A stretch of 64,000 nucleotides of DNA from Roseomonas gilardii subsp. gilardii (GCF_023078375.1 NZ_CP095554.1:930001-994000); one strand, 5' to 3'. Shown: positions 1 to 8,470, counted from the first letter of the stretch. Translations and numbers: made by a program. The notes: generated by a model from the letters alone, not told the origin.

Positions 1-972
1 CAGGTTGAAGGCCGCCAGCAGCAGGCTGCCCGGCACATAGTCGGAGGACAGGATGTCCAGCAGCCCGTGCCGCGCCAGTTCCTCCGCCGCGATATTGCCG
101 GAATGCGAGCCGCCGCGGATCAGGTTCGGCGCACCCATCATCACGCGGATGCCCTGCGCATGGCTTTCCGCCGCTGCTTCACGGGTGGTCGGGAACTCCG
201 CGATGCCGACATGCTCCGTCACCGACTGCGCCACATCGTCCAGGGTGGTGTCGTCATGGCTGGCGAGCGCGATGCCGTGGCGCTGCGCCAGGGCGACCAA
301 GGGCGGCCGGTTGCACGCCGCACGCTCCGCGCCGGTTTCCATCCGCAGGGCGGTCAGCGCCTTCAGCTCCTCGGTGGACTTGCCGGAGCGGCGGGCATAG
401 ATGAAGTACTTCTCCAGGTCGCGGAACTGCCGTTGCCCGGGCGTGTGGTCCATCAGCGAAAGCAGGTCCACCGGGTAGCGGGCGCAGAACTTCTCCACCA
501 TCTCCACCACGTCCGGCGCCGGGATCTCGCAGCGCAGATGCGTGCGGTGCTCGGCGCGCAGCAGGTCGTCCAGCCGCGCGGCGTCGATCGCCTCCGCCAG
601 GTCGAAGAGCTCCCCACCCAGCCCGCCGCCATCGATGTCGGAGCCGGCTCGCAGGCTGTCGAAGACGGTGGTGATGCCGGAGGCCGCGATCTGCGCGTCA
701 TAGGCCAGCACGGCGCCCAGCGGGTGCCAGCGCACCTTGGGGCGCGGGATGTAGTGCGCCTCCAGATGGTCGGTGTGCAGCTCCACCAGGCCGGGGATCA
801 GCAGCGCGCCGCGCAGGTCCACGCGCCGCCCTTCGGCGGGAAGGGCGGCGCGCGGCGCGGCCCCCTCGCCGATGGCCTCGATCCGGCCATCCTCCAGGCG
901 CACCCAGCCGCGCTGCACGCGGTCGGGGAGCACGATCTCGGCATTCTCGATCAGGTCCACGGGTTCGAGCAT
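1..972 (-). CDS. phnM: PhnM, alpha-D-ribose 1-methylphosphonate 5-triphosphate diphosphatase (3' end beyond window)
   Basis: This is an amidohydrolase-family enzyme of the C-P lyase pathway. It releases pyrophosphate from ribosyl-phosphonate triphosphate before the radical cleavage step. The visible 324 codons start at ATG 970-972 with MLEPVDLIENAEIVLPDRV. A metal-binding HTDH motif lies in the segment LIPGLVELHTDHLEAH, followed by the PhnM-typical RPKVRWHPLGAV. The reading frame is open to base 1, so the C-terminal part, roughly 55 residues judged from the usual family length near 380, is missing. It lies 11 bp downstream of phnL and is the last visible gene of the phnGHIJKLM operon. PhnN and PhnP are not in the window and could lie beyond the left edge. 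Confidence 0.9.
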   Translation of the reverse strand, partial: MLEPVDLIENAEIVLPDRVQRGWVRLEDGRIEAIGEGAAPRAALPAEGRRVDLRGALLIPGLVELHTDHLEAHYIPRPKVRWHPLGAVLAYDAQIAASGITTVFDSLRAGSDIDGGGLGGELFDLAEAIDAARLDDLLRAEHRTHLRCEIPAPDVVEMVEKFCARYPVDLLSLMDHTPGQRQFRDLEKYFIYARRSGKSTEELKALTALRMETGAERAACNRPPLVALAQRHGIALASHDDTTLDDVAQSVTEHVGIAEFPTTREAAAESHAQGIRVMMGAPNLIRGGSHSGNIAAEELARHGLLDILSSDYVPGSLLLAAFNL

Positions 973-983
973 CGTCGTTCCTG

Positions 984-1722
984 TCAGGCGGCGTCGGCTT
1001 GGGGTTCGGGCGCGGCGGAGAAACGCGTGACATCCACCACGCGGCTCGCCACCGCGTCGCGCACGTCCTCGTCATGGAAGATGCCGATCATCGCCACGCC
1101 GGCGGCGGATTTGCGGCGGATCATCTCCACCACCACGGCACGGTTGCGCGCATCCAGGGAGGCGGTGGGCTCGTCCAGCAGCAGCACCGGCCGCTCGGCG
1201 ATCAGGCCGCGGGCGATGTTCACGCGCTGCTGCTCGCCGCCGGAGAAGGTGGCGGGCGGCAGGTCCCAGAGCCGTTCCGGCAGGTTCAGCGCCGCCAGCA
1301 TCTCCGCCGCGCGGCGGCTGGCGGTCTGCGCGTCGAGCCCGCCCTCGCGACCGGCGGCGGCCACGATCTCGCGCGCGCCGACACGGGGGATGACGCGCAG
1401 GAACTGCGAGACATAGCCCATGGTGGTCCGCCGCAGCGCCAGCACCCGGCGCGGCCCGGCGCTGGCGACATCCACCATCTCCTCCCCTTCGCGGATCAGG
1501 ATGCGGCCCGTGTCGCAGCGGTAGTTGCCGTAGATCATCCGCAGCAGCGAGGACTTGCCCGCGCCCGAGGGGCCGCCGAGCACGACGCATTCCCCCGGAT
1601 CGACCGAGAAGGAGACGCCGGACACGACGCCGAGCCGGGCACCCCCGCGCAGATGCAGGGTGAAGCTCTTGCCGACGCCGTCCAGCGTGACGAGGGGCCC
1701 CTGTTGTCATGGAGGAGGTCAT
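984..1722 (-). CDS. phnL: PhnL, C-P lyase ABC-type ATPase, with a frame break near its N-terminus
   Basis: PhnL is an ABC-ATPase-like subunit of the C-P lyase machinery. Walker A (GGPSGAGKSS), the signature FSGGEQQRVNIARG and Walker B (LLLDEPTASLDA) are all present, and the protein ends at 984. The ATG at 1720-1722 overlaps the phnK stop as ATGA and is the expected start, but it is in a different frame from the domain. The domain frame stays open up to 1706 and encodes LVTLDGVGKSFTLHLRGG, the expected PhnL N-terminus, with no ATG, GTG or TTG before GTG 1623-1625. Removing one base from the GGGGCCCC run at 1694-1701 joins the two as MTSSMTTGALVTLDGVGKSF. Sequencing error is the likeliest cause. 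The alternative is a short protein from GTG 1625 lacking about 28 residues. Confidence 0.82.
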
Positions 1723-2495
1723 GCCGCGAGCACCGAGGAAACCAGGAGTTGCGTATAGGGCTCGGCCGGGTCGTCCAGGACCTGGTCGGTGAGCCCGCTC
1801 TCGATCACCCGTCCATGGCGCATCACCATGATCCGGTGCGACAGCAGCCGTGCCACGGCGAGGTCATGCGTCACGATGATCACCGCCAGCCCCAGCTCCG
1901 CGACCAGCCCGCGCACGAGGTCCAGCAGCCGCGCCTGCACGGAGACGTCGAGGCCCGAGGTCGGCTCGTCCATCAGCACGAGGCGCGGATGGGTGACGAG
2001 GTTGCGCGCGATCTGCAGCCGCTGCCGCATGCCGCCGGAGAAGCTGCGCGGCGTGTCGTCCATGCGGTCGGCGCCGATCTCGACGCGGCCCAGCCAGTCC
2101 TGCGCCGTGGCGCGGATGCGGCCATAGTGCCGCGCGCCCACCGCCATCAGCCGCTCCCCGACATTGCCGCCGGCGGAAACGGACATGCGCAGGCCCTGCG
2201 CCGCGTCCTGGCGGATGAAGCCCCATTCCGTGCGCAGCATCAGGCGGCGTTCCGCCTCGCCGAGCGTCAGGATGTCACGCGCCTCGTCCTCTCCGCCGCG
2301 ATAGAGGATGCGCCCGCTGTCGGGCATCAGCTCCGTGGCGAGGCAGGAGAGCAGCGTGGACTTGCCGGAGCCGGATTCGCCGACCACCGCCAGCACTTCG
2401 CCGGCCTCCAGGTCGAAGCTGACATCGGCGCAGCCGATGCGCGGGCCGTAGCGCTTGCTCAGGCCATCGACGGAGAGGAGGGGAATGCCGCTCAT
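1719..2495 (-). CDS. phnK: PhnK, C-P lyase ABC-type ATPase
   Basis: This 258-residue ABC ATPase homologue binds the C-P lyase core complex PhnGHIJ in the studied E. coli system. It carries Walker [12 protein letters not shown] near residue 40, the signature FSGGMRQRLQIARN, Walker B LVLMDEPTSGLD and the switch His in IIVTHDLA. The ATG at 2493-2495 overlaps the phnJ stop in an ATGA junction. The stop overlaps the expected phnL start in the same way, so the three genes are translationally coupled. The length is normal for the family. Confidence 0.93.
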   Translation of the reverse strand: MSGIPLLSVDGLSKRYGPRIGCADVSFDLEAGEVLAVVGESGSGKSTLLSCLATELMPDSGRILYRGGEDEARDILTLGEAERRLMLRTEWGFIRQDAAQGLRMSVSAGGNVGERLMAVGARHYGRIRATAQDWLGRVEIGADRMDDTPRSFSGGMRQRLQIARNLVTHPRLVLMDEPTSGLDVSVQARLLDLVRGLVAELGLAVIIVTHDLAVARLLSHRIMVMRHGRVIESGLTDQVLDDPAEPYTQLLVSSVLAA

Positions 2496-3409
2496 CGCGC
2501 GCTCTCCTTCTGCACGAAGGACGGTGCTTCGCCCAGCATCGGGCCGCGATGCCCCGCCTCGCGCCGTTCCTCGCAGAAATCCGTGTCCGAGCAGACGAAC
2601 ATCCGCCCGCCCCGGTCGTCCAGCACCACCTCGTCCTGATAGGTGCCGGTGGCGCCGCAAAGAGCACAGGGCTGGCTGAACTTCTGCACCGTGAAGGGAT
2701 GGTCCTCGAAATCCAGGCTCCGCACCTGGGTATGGGGCGGCACCGCATAGATCCGCCGCTCGCGCCCCGCGCCGAAGAGCTGCAGCGCGGCGCAGTGGTC
2801 CATCTTCGGGTTGTCGAATTTCGGCGTGGGGGAAGGGTCCATCACATAGCGCCCCGCCACCTCCACCGGATAGGCATAGGTCTTGGCGATATGGCCGTGC
2901 CGCGCGATGTCCTCATAGAGTTTCACGTGCATCAGCCCGTACTCCGCCAGCGCGTGCATGCGCCGCGTTTCCGTCTCCCGCGGTTCCAGGAAGCGCAGCG
3001 GCTCCGGGATCGGCACCTGGTAGACGAGGACCTGCCCCTCGGTCAGCGGGTGCTCCGGGATGCGGTGCCGGGTCTGGATCACCGTGGCCTCCGCCGTGCG
3101 GGTGGTGGTCGCCACCCCCGCCGTGCGCTCGAAGAACTTGCGGATGGAGACGGCATTGGTGGTGTCGTCGGAACCCTGATCGATCACCTTCAGCCGGTCC
3201 TCGGGCCCCAGCACCGCCGCCGTCACCTGCACCCCGCCCGTGCCCCAGCCATAGGGCATCGGCATCTCCCGCGAGGCGAAGGGCACCTGGTAGCCGGGGA
3301 TGGCGATGGCCTTCAGGATGGCGCGGCGGATCATCCGCTTCGTGCCCTCGTCCAGATAGGCGAAGTTGTAGCCGGCGGTGCCCGCGCCGCTCTGCTGTGC
3401 CGGGGTCAT
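2492..3409 (-). CDS. phnJ: PhnJ, radical SAM carbon-phosphorus lyase catalytic subunit
   Basis: PhnJ cleaves the C-P bond of ribose-1-phosphonate-5-phosphate, releasing alkane and a cyclic phosphate. The protein has 305 residues starting at ATG 3407-3409. Near the C-terminus the sequence CALCGATG, then CSDTDFC, gives the spacing CX2CX21CX5C, which matches the unusual iron-sulfur and thiyl-radical cysteine motif of PhnJ. All four cysteines are present, so the enzyme should be catalytically competent. It overlaps both phnI and phnK by a few bases inside the core operon. Confidence 0.95.
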   Translation of the reverse strand: MTPAQQSGAGTAGYNFAYLDEGTKRMIRRAILKAIAIPGYQVPFASREMPMPYGWGTGGVQVTAAVLGPEDRLKVIDQGSDDTTNAVSIRKFFERTAGVATTTRTAEATVIQTRHRIPEHPLTEGQVLVYQVPIPEPLRFLEPRETETRRMHALAEYGLMHVKLYEDIARHGHIAKTYAYPVEVAGRYVMDPSPTPKFDNPKMDHCAALQLFGAGRERRIYAVPPHTQVRSLDFEDHPFTVQKFSQPCALCGATGTYQDEVVLDDRGGRMFVCSDTDFCEERREAGHRGPMLGEAPSFVQKESAR

Positions 3410-4518
3410 GCCGCCGCCTCCTTCCGTGTCTCCTGTGCCGCCTTCGCCTGGGCGGCGGCATGTTCCGCCCGCATCCGCCGCACCAGCTCCAGCTCCGCCT
3501 GGAAATCGACGTAGTGCGGCAGTTTCAGATGCTCGACGAAGCCGGTCGCCTGCAGGTTGTCGCAATGGGAAAGGACGAATTCCTGGTCCTGCGCCGGGGC
3601 TTTCACCTCCTCGCCCAGCTCCTCCGCCCGCAGCGCCCGGTCCACCAGCGCCATGGCCATCGCCTTGCGCTCGCCCTGGCCGAAGGACAGGCCGTAGCCG
3701 CGCGTGAACTGGGGCGACACCTGGGAGGAGCCCTTGAACTGTGTCACCATCTCGCATTCGGTGACCTCGATCTCGCCCAGCGGCACGGCGAAACCCAGCT
3801 CCTCCGGCACAAACTCCAGCTCGACCGTACCGAAGCGGATCTCGCCGACGAAGGGGTGGTTGCGGCCATAGCCGCGCTGGGTGGAATAGCCGAGCGCCAG
3901 CACGAAGCCCTCGTCGCCCCGTGCCAGGGCCTGGAGGCGGATGTCGCGCTCCGCCGGATAGGCCACCGGCGCCCGGGTCAGGTCGCCGACCTCGGCGCCC
4001 TCATCCTCGCCGCTGGACTCGATCAGCCCCTCGCCACCCAGCAGCGCCGTGACATGCGGCACGGGCTCCGCCGGATCGGCCGGGGCCTCGGCCGGGACCG
4101 GCGGCTCCAGCCCCGCCGCCAGGGCGAAGTCGATCAGCCGGTGCGTGTAGTCGAAGGTCGGCCCCAGCACCTGTCCGCCCGGCAGGTCCTTGTAGGTGGC
4201 GGAAACCCGCCGCCGCACCGCCATCGCGGCGGTGTCGATCGCTTCCGAGGCACCGAAACGGGGCAGGGTGGTCCGCGCCGCCCGCACCAGGAAGACCGCC
4301 TCGATCAGGTCGCCCCGCGCCTGCTTCAGCGCCAGCGCGGCGAGGTCGGGGTCGTAGAGCGAGCCCTCGGTCATCACCCGGTCCACCGCGAGGCGCATCT
4401 GCTCGCGGATCTGGTCCACCCCGATCTCCGGCACGGCGCGGTCGCCGCGCCGCGCATCGGCCAGCAGGCGGTGCGCATTGTCGATGGCGGCCTCGCCGCC
4501 CTTCACGGCCACATACAT
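3406..4518 (-). CDS. phnI: PhnI, C-P lyase core subunit and nucleosidase
   Basis: PhnI, with PhnG, H and L, displaces adenine from ATP with phosphonate to make the ribosyl-phosphonate triphosphate. The protein is 370 residues, a standard length, starting MYVAVKGGEAAIDNAHRLLA at ATG 4516-4518. Conserved blocks include FDYTHRLIDFALAAGLEPP and HPFVGEIRFGTVELEF. It lies 3 bp after the phnH stop and its own stop overlaps phnJ. The gene order phnG-H-I-J-K-L-M matches classic C-P lyase operons. Confidence 0.95.
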   Translation of the reverse strand: MYVAVKGGEAAIDNAHRLLADARRGDRAVPEIGVDQIREQMRLAVDRVMTEGSLYDPDLAALALKQARGDLIEAVFLVRAARTTLPRFGASEAIDTAAMAVRRRVSATYKDLPGGQVLGPTFDYTHRLIDFALAAGLEPPVPAEAPADPAEPVPHVTALLGGEGLIESSGEDEGAEVGDLTRAPVAYPAERDIRLQALARGDEGFVLALGYSTQRGYGRNHPFVGEIRFGTVELEFVPEELGFAVPLGEIEVTECEMVTQFKGSSQVSPQFTRGYGLSFGQGERKAMAMALVDRALRAEELGEEVKAPAQDQEFVLSHCDNLQATGFVEHLKLPHYVDFQAELELVRRMRAEHAAAQAKAAQETRKEAAA

Positions 4519-4521
4519 GCG

Positions 4522-5121
4522 TCAGCCCTCCGTCACGCGGGTCGAGCGCGGCAGGCCCATCACCGCGCCCGGCAGGGCCAGCAGGTGGTCGAGCCCGAGC
4601 GGGAAGCGCTTCCGGTTCCGCTTCAGCCGCGCCGCGAAGCCTTCCGGCAGGGGCGGCGTCACGCTGCGGCAGCCCTCGATCCCCGGCCCTTCCAGCAGCA
4701 GCAGCTTTCCGCCCTCCTGGCGCGGCAGGGCCAGGACCAGGGTGGTGGAGGCATCCGGATAGTCCGGCGTGCCCTGGGCGAAGCTCTCATGCGGCGGGCA
4801 GCGCACCGGATCGGCGATCAGGGCGAAGGCGGCCTCCGCCGGGTCCCGCACGATCGGCGCCCCGGTGTGGAAGCGCAGGAACTCCGCCACCGCCGGCGCC
4901 TCGGCCAGCGGAGCGTCCAGCCAGAGCGGCGCATCCGCATCCGCGAGCGCCAGGGCGATCGCCGCCAGCTCCGGCGTCAGCGGGGCCGGCACCTCCGGCA
5001 GATGGGACAGCGGTTGCAGGCTGCCGGGACGGGCCAGCGCCTCCATCACCCCACGGAACACCCGTTGTGCATCGAGGACAGGGTCGGCGAAGCCGGGCAG
5101 CAATCCGGTGACGGCGTTCAT
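4522..5121 (-). CDS. phnH: PhnH, C-P lyase core subunit
   Basis: This structural subunit of the PhnGHIJ core complex is 199 residues from ATG 5119-5121 (MNAVTGLLPGFADPVLDAQ). It has the family block FRGVMEALARPGSLQPL near residues 20-40. A much longer open frame reads in from upstream, but the ATG overlapping the phnG stop gives the normal PhnH length and is clearly the start. It is third to last in distance from the promoter and is translationally coupled to phnG. Confidence 0.93.
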   Translation of the reverse strand: MNAVTGLLPGFADPVLDAQRVFRGVMEALARPGSLQPLSHLPEVPAPLTPELAAIALALADADAPLWLDAPLAEAPAVAEFLRFHTGAPIVRDPAEAAFALIADPVRCPPHESFAQGTPDYPDASTTLVLALPRQEGGKLLLLEGPGIEGCRSVTPPLPEGFAARLKRNRKRFPLGLDHLLALPGAVMGLPRSTRVTEG

Positions 5122-5621
5122 CAGTCCTCTCCGCGCACCATGGTGAAGAAATCCACGCGGGTCGCGGCCGCCTGCCGGGCCCGCTTCGCCCGCTCGGCCT
5201 CCCGCCGCTCGGCGACGGGGCGCAGCGCGGCCTCCACGGCGGCGCGATGCGGCGCGCTCTGCCAGAGCGCATCTAGCACCGCCGCCTGCCGCGCCCGCGC
5301 CGCGTCCCGTCCCAGGAGATAGGAGAAGCCGGTCGCCCCACCCTCGACCCGCACCGCGGCGCGGGTCACCGTCGCCTCGCCGAGGTTGAAGCGGCGCCCG
5401 TCGCCCCCGGCGCGGCCCCGCACCATCACCAGCCCGGTTTCCGGCCGCCGCAGCTCCTGGACCGGCCCGGTATAGCCCACCGCCGCCAGCGCGCCTTCCA
5501 GCTCCGCCCCGGTCGCTGCGGCGCAGAGCGCCATCATCGCCTGCCGGGGGGCCTGCCGGGTGTGTGTGCCGGGGGTGGCTGGCGTTCCAGCCTGCTCTCG
5601 TGTTTCGCTCTCTCTCGCCAT
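5121..5621 (-). CDS. phnG: PhnG, C-P lyase core subunit
   Basis: PhnG is the first gene of the operon and a subunit of the C-P lyase core. It is 166 residues from ATG 5619-5621. Family blocks RRPETGLVMVRGRAGGDGRRF, LGEATVTRAAVRVEGGATGFSY and the C-terminal TRVDFFTMVRG match PhnG. The N-terminal 28 residues before MMALCAAATG are extra compared with E. coli PhnG, so a start further in is possible. The palindromic operator at 5645-5664 lies about 24 bp upstream, between this gene and divergent phnF. Confidence 0.92.
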   Translation of the reverse strand: MARESETREQAGTPATPGTHTRQAPRQAMMALCAAATGAELEGALAAVGYTGPVQELRRPETGLVMVRGRAGGDGRRFNLGEATVTRAAVRVEGGATGFSYLLGRDAARARQAAVLDALWQSAPHRAAVEAALRPVAERREAERAKRARQAAATRVDFFTMVRGED

Positions 5622-5644
5622 TGCCCGGGAGCCTCTCTGCGAAT

Positions 5645-5664
5645 ATGTCTAGTAGTATAGACAT
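5645..5664. promoter_or_regulatory. Palindromic operator between phnG and phnF
   Basis: ATGTCTAGTAGTATAGACAT has perfect 7-bp arms (ATGTCTA / TAGACAT) around a 6-bp spacer. It sits in the 85-bp divergent gap between phnG and the GntR-type gene phnF. HutC-type GntR repressors, PhnF included, bind similar short palindromes containing GTCTA. Dual repression of both transcripts is inferred, not shown. Confidence 0.75.
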
Positions 5665-5706
5665 CTCGACAAGATGAGCCAGTGACACTTCGATGATTCC
5701 GCACCG

Positions 5707-6429
5707 ATGAACGTCCCCTTCCGCCGGGGCGACGGCGTCGCCGCCTGGAAGCGCATCGCCGACGGGCTGGAGGGCGAGATCGCCGCCGGCCGCTTCCGGC
5801 GCGGCGAGCGCCTGCCCACCGAGGCCCAGCTTGCCGCCCAGCATGGCGTGAACCGCCACACCGTCCGCCGCGCCCTTGCCGCCCTGGCCGAGCGTGGCCT
5901 GGTCCGCAGCAGCCAGGGCAGCGGCACCTTCGTCGAGGCGCCGCCGCTCCGCTATCCGATCGGGCCGCGCACCCGCTTCTCCGAGATCGCCACCGCCGCC
6001 GGGCGGGAGGCGTGGGGCCGCCTCCTTTCCGTCCACGAGGTTGCCGCCGACCCCGTGCTGGCCGAGGCGCTCGAACTGCCGCCGGGCAGCCCGATCCTGG
6101 AACTCGACACGCTGCACGAGGCCGATGGCGTGCCCATTTCCACCGGCCTCACCCGCCTGCCCCTGCCGCGTTTCGCCGGCTTCGCCGAACGCTATGCCGA
6201 GACCGGCTCCATCACCCGTGCCTATGCCTCCTACGGCGTCACGGACTACCTCCGCCGCTCCACCCGCATCACCGCCCGCCCCGCCACGCCGCAGGAAGCC
6301 GAAGCCCTCGGCCTCGCTCCCGGCCGCGTCGTCCTCGTTCTCGACAGCGTCAACACCGATGCCCAGGGCCGCCCCATCCAGGCCACCCACGCCCGCTTCG
6401 CCGCCGACCGCGTCGAACTGTCGGCGTGA
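5707..6429 (+). CDS. phnF: PhnF, GntR/HutC-family transcriptional regulator of phosphonate genes
   Basis: The protein has 240 residues. The N-terminal winged helix (about residues 8-75) includes GRFRRGERLPTEAQLAAQHGVNRHTVRRALAALAERGL and SSQGSGTFV, as is typical of GntR proteins. The remaining UTRA-type effector domain holds PLPRFAGFAERYAETGSITRAY and ends ADRVELSA. Divergent placement against phnG with a palindrome in between supports local repression of the C-P lyase operon and possibly of itself. The effector is unknown; a phosphonate or phosphate intermediate is the natural guess. It converges on phnE across a structured repeat. Confidence 0.9.
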   Translation: MNVPFRRGDGVAAWKRIADGLEGEIAAGRFRRGERLPTEAQLAAQHGVNRHTVRRALAALAERGLVRSSQGSGTFVEAPPLRYPIGPRTRFSEIATAAGREAWGRLLSVHEVAADPVLAEALELPPGSPILELDTLHEADGVPISTGLTRLPLPRFAGFAERYAETGSITRAYASYGVTDYLRRSTRITARPATPQEAEALGLAPGRVVLVLDSVNTDAQGRPIQATHARFAADRVELSA

Positions 6430-6437
6430 GGGGTGAT

Positions 6438-6680
6438 TCGGCCTGGGAACCGGGAGGCCCTGCCTCCCGGACCCTTTGCTGAGAAAGGGGCCGCTCAGGG
6501 GCACAGTGTGCCCCCGGGACCCCGCCATGAGCGCTCCGCGAGGAGGAGTTATGGCCAGCCGGTCGCCATAGGGCACGACGGCGGGACGGCCCTCCTCGCG
6601 GAGCGCTCACAGGGTTCCCAGAGACCAACGTCCCTGGGCTGGGTGTCCAGAGGGACAAAGCCGCTCTGGCCCCGGCCCGA
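6438..6680. repeat. Structured intergenic repeat, copy A
   Basis: This roughly 240-bp repeat is shared with 14956-15195. It holds four successive inverted repeats: CCGGGAGG/CCTCCCGG (6450-6470), GGGGCACAGTGTGCCCC, a perfect 19-bp stem TGAGCGCTCCGCGAGGAGG (6528-6546) with its complement at 6591-6609 around a 44-nt loop, and a hairpin around CCAACGTCCCTGG. It separates the 3' ends of convergent phnF and phnE. A bidirectional termination role is inferred. The loop is inverted relative to copy B. Confidence 0.85.
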
Positions 6681-6688
6681 ACACCTCT

Positions 6689-7555
6689 TCAATGCCCCGA
6701 CGGTGCGCCGGCGATAGCGGTGCGGAGGCGGCTGGAGAGGGCGTCGATGGCGGCGACCATGACGAGGATGAGGACGACGATCATGGAGACGGCCGGCCAT
6801 TCCAGGGTGCGGATCATCTCCGACAGCATGAGTCCGATGCCGCCCGCGCCGACGATGCCGATGATGGAGGAGGAGCGGGTGTTGGATTCGAACATGTAGA
6901 GCACCTGCCCGGCGAGCACGGGCAGGACCTGGGGCAGCACGCCGTAGCGGATGCCGTGGAGCCGGTTGCCGCCGGTGGAGGCGATGCCTTCCGCCGCCTT
7001 GCGGTCCACCGCCTCGATCGCCTCGGAATAGAGTTTGCCGAAGGTGCCGATATCGGAGGTGACGATGGCCAGCACCCCGGCGAAGGGGCCGAGGCCGACG
7101 ACACTGATCCAGATCAGCGCCCAGATCAGCGCGTCCACGCCGCGGATGCCGTCCAGCGCGCGGCGGGACAGGAAGTGCACCACACGGTTGATGGTGGTGT
7201 TGCGCGCGGCGAGGAAGCCCAGCGGGATGGCCAGGATGGCAGCGAGGAGCGTGCCAAGGAAGGCGATGGCCAGAGTTTCGGCCAGGAGGCGCAGCATCTG
7301 CATGAAGCGCGCCCAGGAGCCTGGGTCGGGCGGCAGCATCAGCGTCAGGAAGTGCAGCATCTGCCCCATCCCGGCGAAGATGCGCAGCGGCGAGAGATCG
7401 AGGCGCCAGATGCTGATGGCGAAGAGCGCCAGCGCGGCGGCGGTGATCGCCAGTGCCCGGAGGCGGGAGGGCGGCATGCGCCGGAAGGCCCGCGGGTGGC
7501 GCGCGGCGAGGCCGGGAAGGTCCGCCAGCGCGGCGTTGCGGATGACGCCGCTCAT
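6689..7555 (-). CDS. phnE: PhnE, phosphonate ABC transporter permease (second)
   Basis: This inner-membrane permease of the phosphonate importer is 288 residues with about six hydrophobic segments. It has a permease coupling loop, GTFGKLYSEAIEAVDRKAAEGIASTGG, followed by YGVLPQVLP, as in PhnE. It begins at ATG 7553-7555, overlapping the stop of the upstream phnE. The two PhnE proteins, about 290 residues each, probably form a heterodimer. It is the promoter-distal gene of phnCDEE. Confidence 0.92.
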   Translation of the reverse strand: MSGVIRNAALADLPGLAARHPRAFRRMPPSRLRALAITAAALALFAISIWRLDLSPLRIFAGMGQMLHFLTLMLPPDPGSWARFMQMLRLLAETLAIAFLGTLLAAILAIPLGFLAARNTTINRVVHFLSRRALDGIRGVDALIWALIWISVVGLGPFAGVLAIVTSDIGTFGKLYSEAIEAVDRKAAEGIASTGGNRLHGIRYGVLPQVLPVLAGQVLYMFESNTRSSSIIGIVGAGGIGLMLSEMIRTLEWPAVSMIVVLILVMVAAIDALSSRLRTAIAGAPSGH

Positions 7556-8445
7556 GCCTTCTGCTCCAGTCCGATGAGGTGGTGGCGCAGGCGTTCGGTC
7601 AGCATGTCGATTGCCATCACGGCCAGGATGATCAGCAGGAGGATGGCGGAGACGTCATTGTAGTAGAACTTGCGGATCGCTTCGAGCAGGTCCTGCCCGA
7701 TGCCCCCCGCGCCGACGAAGCCCAGCACGGCGGCCTGCCGAACATTGATCTCGAAGCGCAGCAGCGCGTAGCTCGCGAAGTTCGGCAGAACCTGCGGCAG
7801 GGCGCCGAAGCGCACCGCGCTCATCCAGCCGCCGCCGGTGGAGCGGATGCCCTCGACCGGCTTCATGTCGATGTTCTCCACCACCTCGGTGCACATCTTG
7901 CCCAGCGCGCCGGCGGTGTGGATGGCGATGGCCAACACGCCCGGCAGCGCGCCGAGGCCGAAGGCGATCACGAAGATCAGCGCGAAGACGATGTCGGGGA
8001 CGGTGCGGCAGAATTCCAGCAGCCGCCGCGCCGCGCCGCGCAGCCAGCGGTTCCGCACGAGATTAGCGCTGGACACGAAGCAGAGCGCGAAGCCCGCGAG
8101 TGCCCCGAGCAGAGTGCCGACATAAGCCATCAGCATCGTGTCGAACAGCAGAAGGCCCCATTTGCGCAGGCCCCAGAACCATTCGCCCGGGTTGGTCCAG
8201 ACGCGGGCGCCGGTGCTGCTGTCCTCCAGCGTGGTGATGCGGTCGAAATAGCCGAAGAAGGCGCCGATATGCCGCCCGAGCTGGCCGGGATCGACCTCCG
8301 CCACCCAGGCGGAGAGAAGGGCGAGCGCGGCGATGACGAGGAGCGAGAGCAGGATCTGGCGGCGCGCCGCCCTGCGGCTCTGCGCGTAGTCGCCCATCAG
8401 GCTGGCGAGGCGCGGCTCCGGCAGGCGGGGCAGGGCGATGCTCAT
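7552..8445 (-). CDS. phnE: PhnE, phosphonate ABC transporter permease (first)
   Basis: This 297-residue permease has transmembrane segments beginning near ILLSLLVIAALALLSAW. The ATPase-contact loop GALGKMCTEVVENIDMKPVEGIRSTGG is followed by VRFGALPQVLPNF. Its loop is closely similar to that of the second permease, consistent with an old duplication. It lies 71 bp downstream of phnD; the gap holds a strong hairpin that could reduce permease expression relative to the binding protein. Confidence 0.92.
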   Translation of the reverse strand: MSIALPRLPEPRLASLMGDYAQSRRAARRQILLSLLVIAALALLSAWVAEVDPGQLGRHIGAFFGYFDRITTLEDSSTGARVWTNPGEWFWGLRKWGLLLFDTMLMAYVGTLLGALAGFALCFVSSANLVRNRWLRGAARRLLEFCRTVPDIVFALIFVIAFGLGALPGVLAIAIHTAGALGKMCTEVVENIDMKPVEGIRSTGGGWMSAVRFGALPQVLPNFASYALLRFEINVRQAAVLGFVGAGGIGQDLLEAIRKFYYNDVSAILLLIILAVMAIDMLTERLRHHLIGLEQKA

Positions 8446-8470
8446 GGCAGGGAAGACCTGTTCGAACGGC

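Noticed and set aside
67-2639. Long plus-strand open frames opposite the phn genes
   Set aside because: They are rich in His, Gln, Arg and Asp as expected for antisense frames in GC-rich coding DNA, and they lie opposite well-identified C-P lyase genes.
4522-6576. A 684-codon frame running through phnH to beyond phnF
   Set aside because: Only the last 199 codons resemble PhnH. The rest overlaps phnG on the same strand and phnF on the other and shows no family features.
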